The notes under the pieces are model-generated. The model did no database searches and was not told the DNA's origin. It saw only the letters and a program-made list of their open reading frames with translations. Made by a program: the position numbers and the translations under genes. A stretch of DNA of 8,556 nucleotides from an uncultured Asticcacaulis sp. (GTDB taxonomy: Bacteria > Pseudomonadota > Alphaproteobacteria > Caulobacterales > Caulobacteraceae), in assembly GCA_946480125.1 (NCBI GenBank), contig CAMLIY010000132.1:1-8556 (forward strand), written 5' to 3'. Shown piece after piece: positions 5,947 through 8,556 of the stretch (its first letter is position 1; each line of letters opens with the position of its first letter).

Positions 5947-6882
5947 ATGAACCTGACATTCGATTTTGCCTTCGAAGGCTTCCGTATTATCCGCGAGCGG
6001 CCGAAGCTGATTGCCTTCTGGGGGGCTGTTACCTTAGTAGGTTACGGTATCATAAGCTTGATTATGGTACAGGTGGCGGGACCGGAACTGGTCGCTTTCA
6101 ACAATATGCTGGTCAATGACCCGACCATGAGCGCGGCCAAGTTCGATCAGGCCTATGTTGCCCGGATAATGCAGCAAATTTTGTTGGCAGCAGCCTTCTG
6201 CATGCCTGTTTACATATTAATGACATCGGTTCTGGTTTGTGCCCTGTGCCGGATATTATCGGGCGATACCAATGATCGCATGGGTTTTCTGGCCTTTGGC
6301 GGCCAGGAATTGCGAATGATCATCGTCCGCGCCGTTAGTGTAATTGTGACTATATGCCTGTTTACAGGTATTTGCGTGATTGGCAGCCTGGCCGGACTTT
6401 TGGCTGGTAATGTCAGTCCACAGGCCGCGACAGGTATCCAGACACTAAGTGCAATCATTGGTCTCGGCATGTCAATATGGCTGGGCTTACGTTTGTCGCT
6501 CAATGGCCCCCAAAGCTTTGAAGCACAACGGATTGATATTTTGGGTAGTTTCACCCTGACCCATACGCGTTTCTGGTCGCTTTTCACCGGCTACGCCACC
6601 GCCTTGGCCTTGGCCATAGTCGTGCGGTTTCTGTGCGACAAGATTATCGAAGCCATACAGGTACTGAGTTTAGGACTGAAAGTGACAGGTGACATGATCA
6701 TGCCCAACCTGACCAGTCTGTCGACTTTTCTGACACCAGCATCGGTGATCGCCCTGCTGCTAACCTTCGCCATTGTCGCGCCCTTGATGGCCGCCATCCA
6801 GCTTGGCGCGCCGGTTGCGGCCTATCGCGTTTTGCGAGGCAAGATCAAAACCCAAAAGGTAGAGGAAAAGGCCGCGGGTTAA
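5947..6882 (+). CDS. Six-helix membrane protein of unknown function (second of a tandem pair)
   Basis: A 311-residue inner-membrane protein of unknown function with helices at roughly residues 21-42, 77-102, 124-153, 163-184, 208-232 and 261-290. It has a charged C-terminal tail (KIKTQKVEEK). It appears related to the preceding gene: CRILSGDTND...LAFGGQELR (101-123) corresponds to LYRIALFG...LGFGGVQIARAELR, and GLRLSLNGP (180-188) to GLKFALMPA, at equivalent places between helices. The overall plan, an amphipathic N-terminus ahead of TM1 and a GL[KR]xxL motif after TM4, resembles poorly characterised bacterial integral membrane families, but I cannot name one safely. The ATG at 5947 has only a weak GAG upstream. 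Its TAA overlaps the stop codon of the convergent carbonic-anhydrase-like gene. Confidence 0.8.
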   Translation: MNLTFDFAFEGFRIIRERPKLIAFWGAVTLVGYGIISLIMVQVAGPELVAFNNMLVNDPTMSAAKFDQAYVARIMQQILLAAAFCMPVYILMTSVLVCALCRILSGDTNDRMGFLAFGGQELRMIIVRAVSVIVTICLFTGICVIGSLAGLLAGNVSPQAATGIQTLSAIIGLGMSIWLGLRLSLNGPQSFEAQRIDILGSFTLTHTRFWSLFTGYATALALAIVVRFLCDKIIEAIQVLSLGLKVTGDMIMPNLTSLSTFLTPASVIALLLTFAIVAPLMAAIQLGAPVAAYRVLRGKIKTQKVEEKAAG

Positions 6883-6894
6883 TTGGTGCCGGCC
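6870..6894 (-). terminator. Weak candidate terminator for the carbonic-anhydrase-like gene
   Basis: Read on the minus strand, GGCCG (6894-6890) can pair with CGGCC (6874-6870) around a 15-base loop that contains the gene's own stop codon, followed directly by TTTTCC. The 5-pair stem and long loop make it weak. It would also lie inside the 3' end of the convergent membrane-protein gene. Confidence 0.22.
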
Positions 6895-7700
6895 AGTCGG
6901 AAAAAGTCGCGATCATGCCGCGCCTGCAAGGGACGCGCATTCGGACCGATCAAGCGTTGAAAGGCATCTGCCTGTTCGGCGCTGACCGTCAGTGGCGACG
7001 CGTAAATCATCCAGGTCACTTCCTCGGTACAGGGGGGCGTGGTCAGCGAACCCGAATAAACGTAGAAATCCTCCGTGCCCGGCATCAGATCCTGGGCATT
7101 GATCAACAGATCGGCGAGGGGCACTGGCTGGCCCGGATCGGACGGCAGGTATGTCCACAGCGAACCGAGCATCGGATCGGCCACGCCGATATCGTACAGG
7201 ACGGCCACAATCACCGTATGGCCCTTGTCATCGACATGGACGAACTGGCTTTCCAGCGTTGAATGGTGGCCATTGATCGCGTGTTCGCTGGGGCTGTGGA
7301 ACTCGACCGACTTCAGCGCGTATTTGGCGCCGTCCAGTTCGAGGTCGCCGCCGTTTGCCGGCACGACGCGTATCGTTTTTCCTGTATTCTGAATGGTGGC
7401 GGTAACTGAATTATAGTTCAGCAGGATGTGAGACATCTGCATTTTCGGCTGACCAACGATATCGACCGGCGATTGTCGCTGCCCATCCCCGCAGACCGCC
7501 GAGGCGCCGCCGAGTTGCGCCCAATGGTCCGGTCCGGTATCGCCATCATAGGTCCATTTGGAGACCGGTGAACCGCCGTGGGCTTGCATACTATGCTCTC
7601 CTTCAGGCGTATGGGCCTCTTTCTTGCCGGAACAGGCGACAAGCGACAGGGTCAGCAGGCTGACCATCAAGGCGAAGGGGGCACGACTCAGGCTTTTCAT
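6879..7700 (-). CDS. Alpha-carbonic anhydrase-like lipoprotein, zinc ligands not conserved
   Basis: A 273-residue lipoprotein of the alpha-carbonic anhydrase fold. The lipobox LVAC places the lipidated Cys at residue 23; Ser24 follows, so the outer membrane is the likely site. Family marks are present: QSPVDI (76-81), SPSEH (136-140), the SLTTPPCTEE block (218-227), and the cysteine pair Cys70/Cys224 that forms the usual disulfide. Residues equivalent to human CA II Glu106 (Glu139) and Thr199 (Thr220) are kept. The active-site histidines are not. The His94-x-His96 pair reads Glu133-Phe-His135, His119 is Gln152, and the shuttle His64 is Lys108. Normal zinc binding and CO2 hydration are therefore doubtful; it may be a non-catalytic or repurposed member. 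It lies 60 bases downstream of uvrA on the same strand. The ATG at 7700 gives a clean signal peptide but lacks a good Shine-Dalgarno sequence. Confidence 0.88.
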   Translation of the reverse strand: MKSLSRAPFALMVSLLTLSLVACSGKKEAHTPEGEHSMQAHGGSPVSKWTYDGDTGPDHWAQLGGASAVCGDGQRQSPVDIVGQPKMQMSHILLNYNSVTATIQNTGKTIRVVPANGGDLELDGAKYALKSVEFHSPSEHAINGHHSTLESQFVHVDDKGHTVIVAVLYDIGVADPMLGSLWTYLPSDPGQPVPLADLLINAQDLMPGTEDFYVYSGSLTTPPCTEEVTWMIYASPLTVSAEQADAFQRLIGPNARPLQARHDRDFFRLAGTN

Positions 7701-7760
7701 GCCGCTACAGTGCCGAAAAAGGGTTAACGGATATTAAGCGCGTCGCCCTTTTCAGGCGAA

Positions 7761-8556
<796 letters not shown>

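Noticed and set aside
7741..7760. Short inverted repeat TCGCC/GGCGA just after the uvrA stop
   Set aside because: The 5-pair stem with a 7-base loop has no T tract on the uvrA sense strand, so I do not call it a terminator.

Overview
The window looks like a chromosomal housekeeping segment of an alphaproteobacterium, most likely from the Caulobacterales (Caulobacter/Asticcacaulis-like). This is inferred from moderately high G+C, separate secD and secF genes, a folate-type TrmFO, a stand-alone Urate_ox_N-type membrane protein and an NDUFAF6-like member of the squalene/phytoene synthase superfamily. I see no mobile element, tRNA, rRNA or CRISPR array. Gene density is very high, and no gene-free stretch exceeds about 130 bases.

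Left block (1-2788, plus strand). The 3' end of secD is followed 12 bases later by complete secF, which together make the proton-driven SecDF accessory of the Sec translocon. A strong intrinsic terminator closes this operon. A second unit follows: a five-helix membrane protein resembling the membrane domain of PuuD-type urate hydroxylase, and, 4 bases after its stop, a GTG-started protein resembling the mitochondrial complex I assembly factor NDUFAF6.

Middle block (2785-4965, minus strand). trmFO (tRNA U54 methylation) is followed by a TTG-started DUF1353 lipoprotein of unknown function. The lipoprotein converges on the NDUFAF6-like gene and the two stop codons overlap.

Right block. Two adjacent plus-strand genes (5095-6882) encode six-helix membrane proteins of unknown function that look like divergent paralogues. 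They diverge from trmFO and converge, again with overlapping stops, on a minus-strand alpha-carbonic anhydrase-like lipoprotein. Upstream of that lipoprotein on the minus strand is the C-terminal part of uvrA (nucleotide excision repair), which runs off the right edge.

No new multi-gene system is evident. The most notable signals are four. The carbonic-anhydrase-like protein has lost two of the three zinc-binding histidines and the proton-shuttle histidine while keeping the rest of the fold signature. SecF has Glu where the functionally important Asp of the 'ND' motif is expected. Two poorly characterised genes, a PuuD-like domain and an NDUFAF6-like protein, are tightly coupled. Both convergent gene junctions use a 4-base palindrome (CTAG, TTAA) as the stop codon of both strands.
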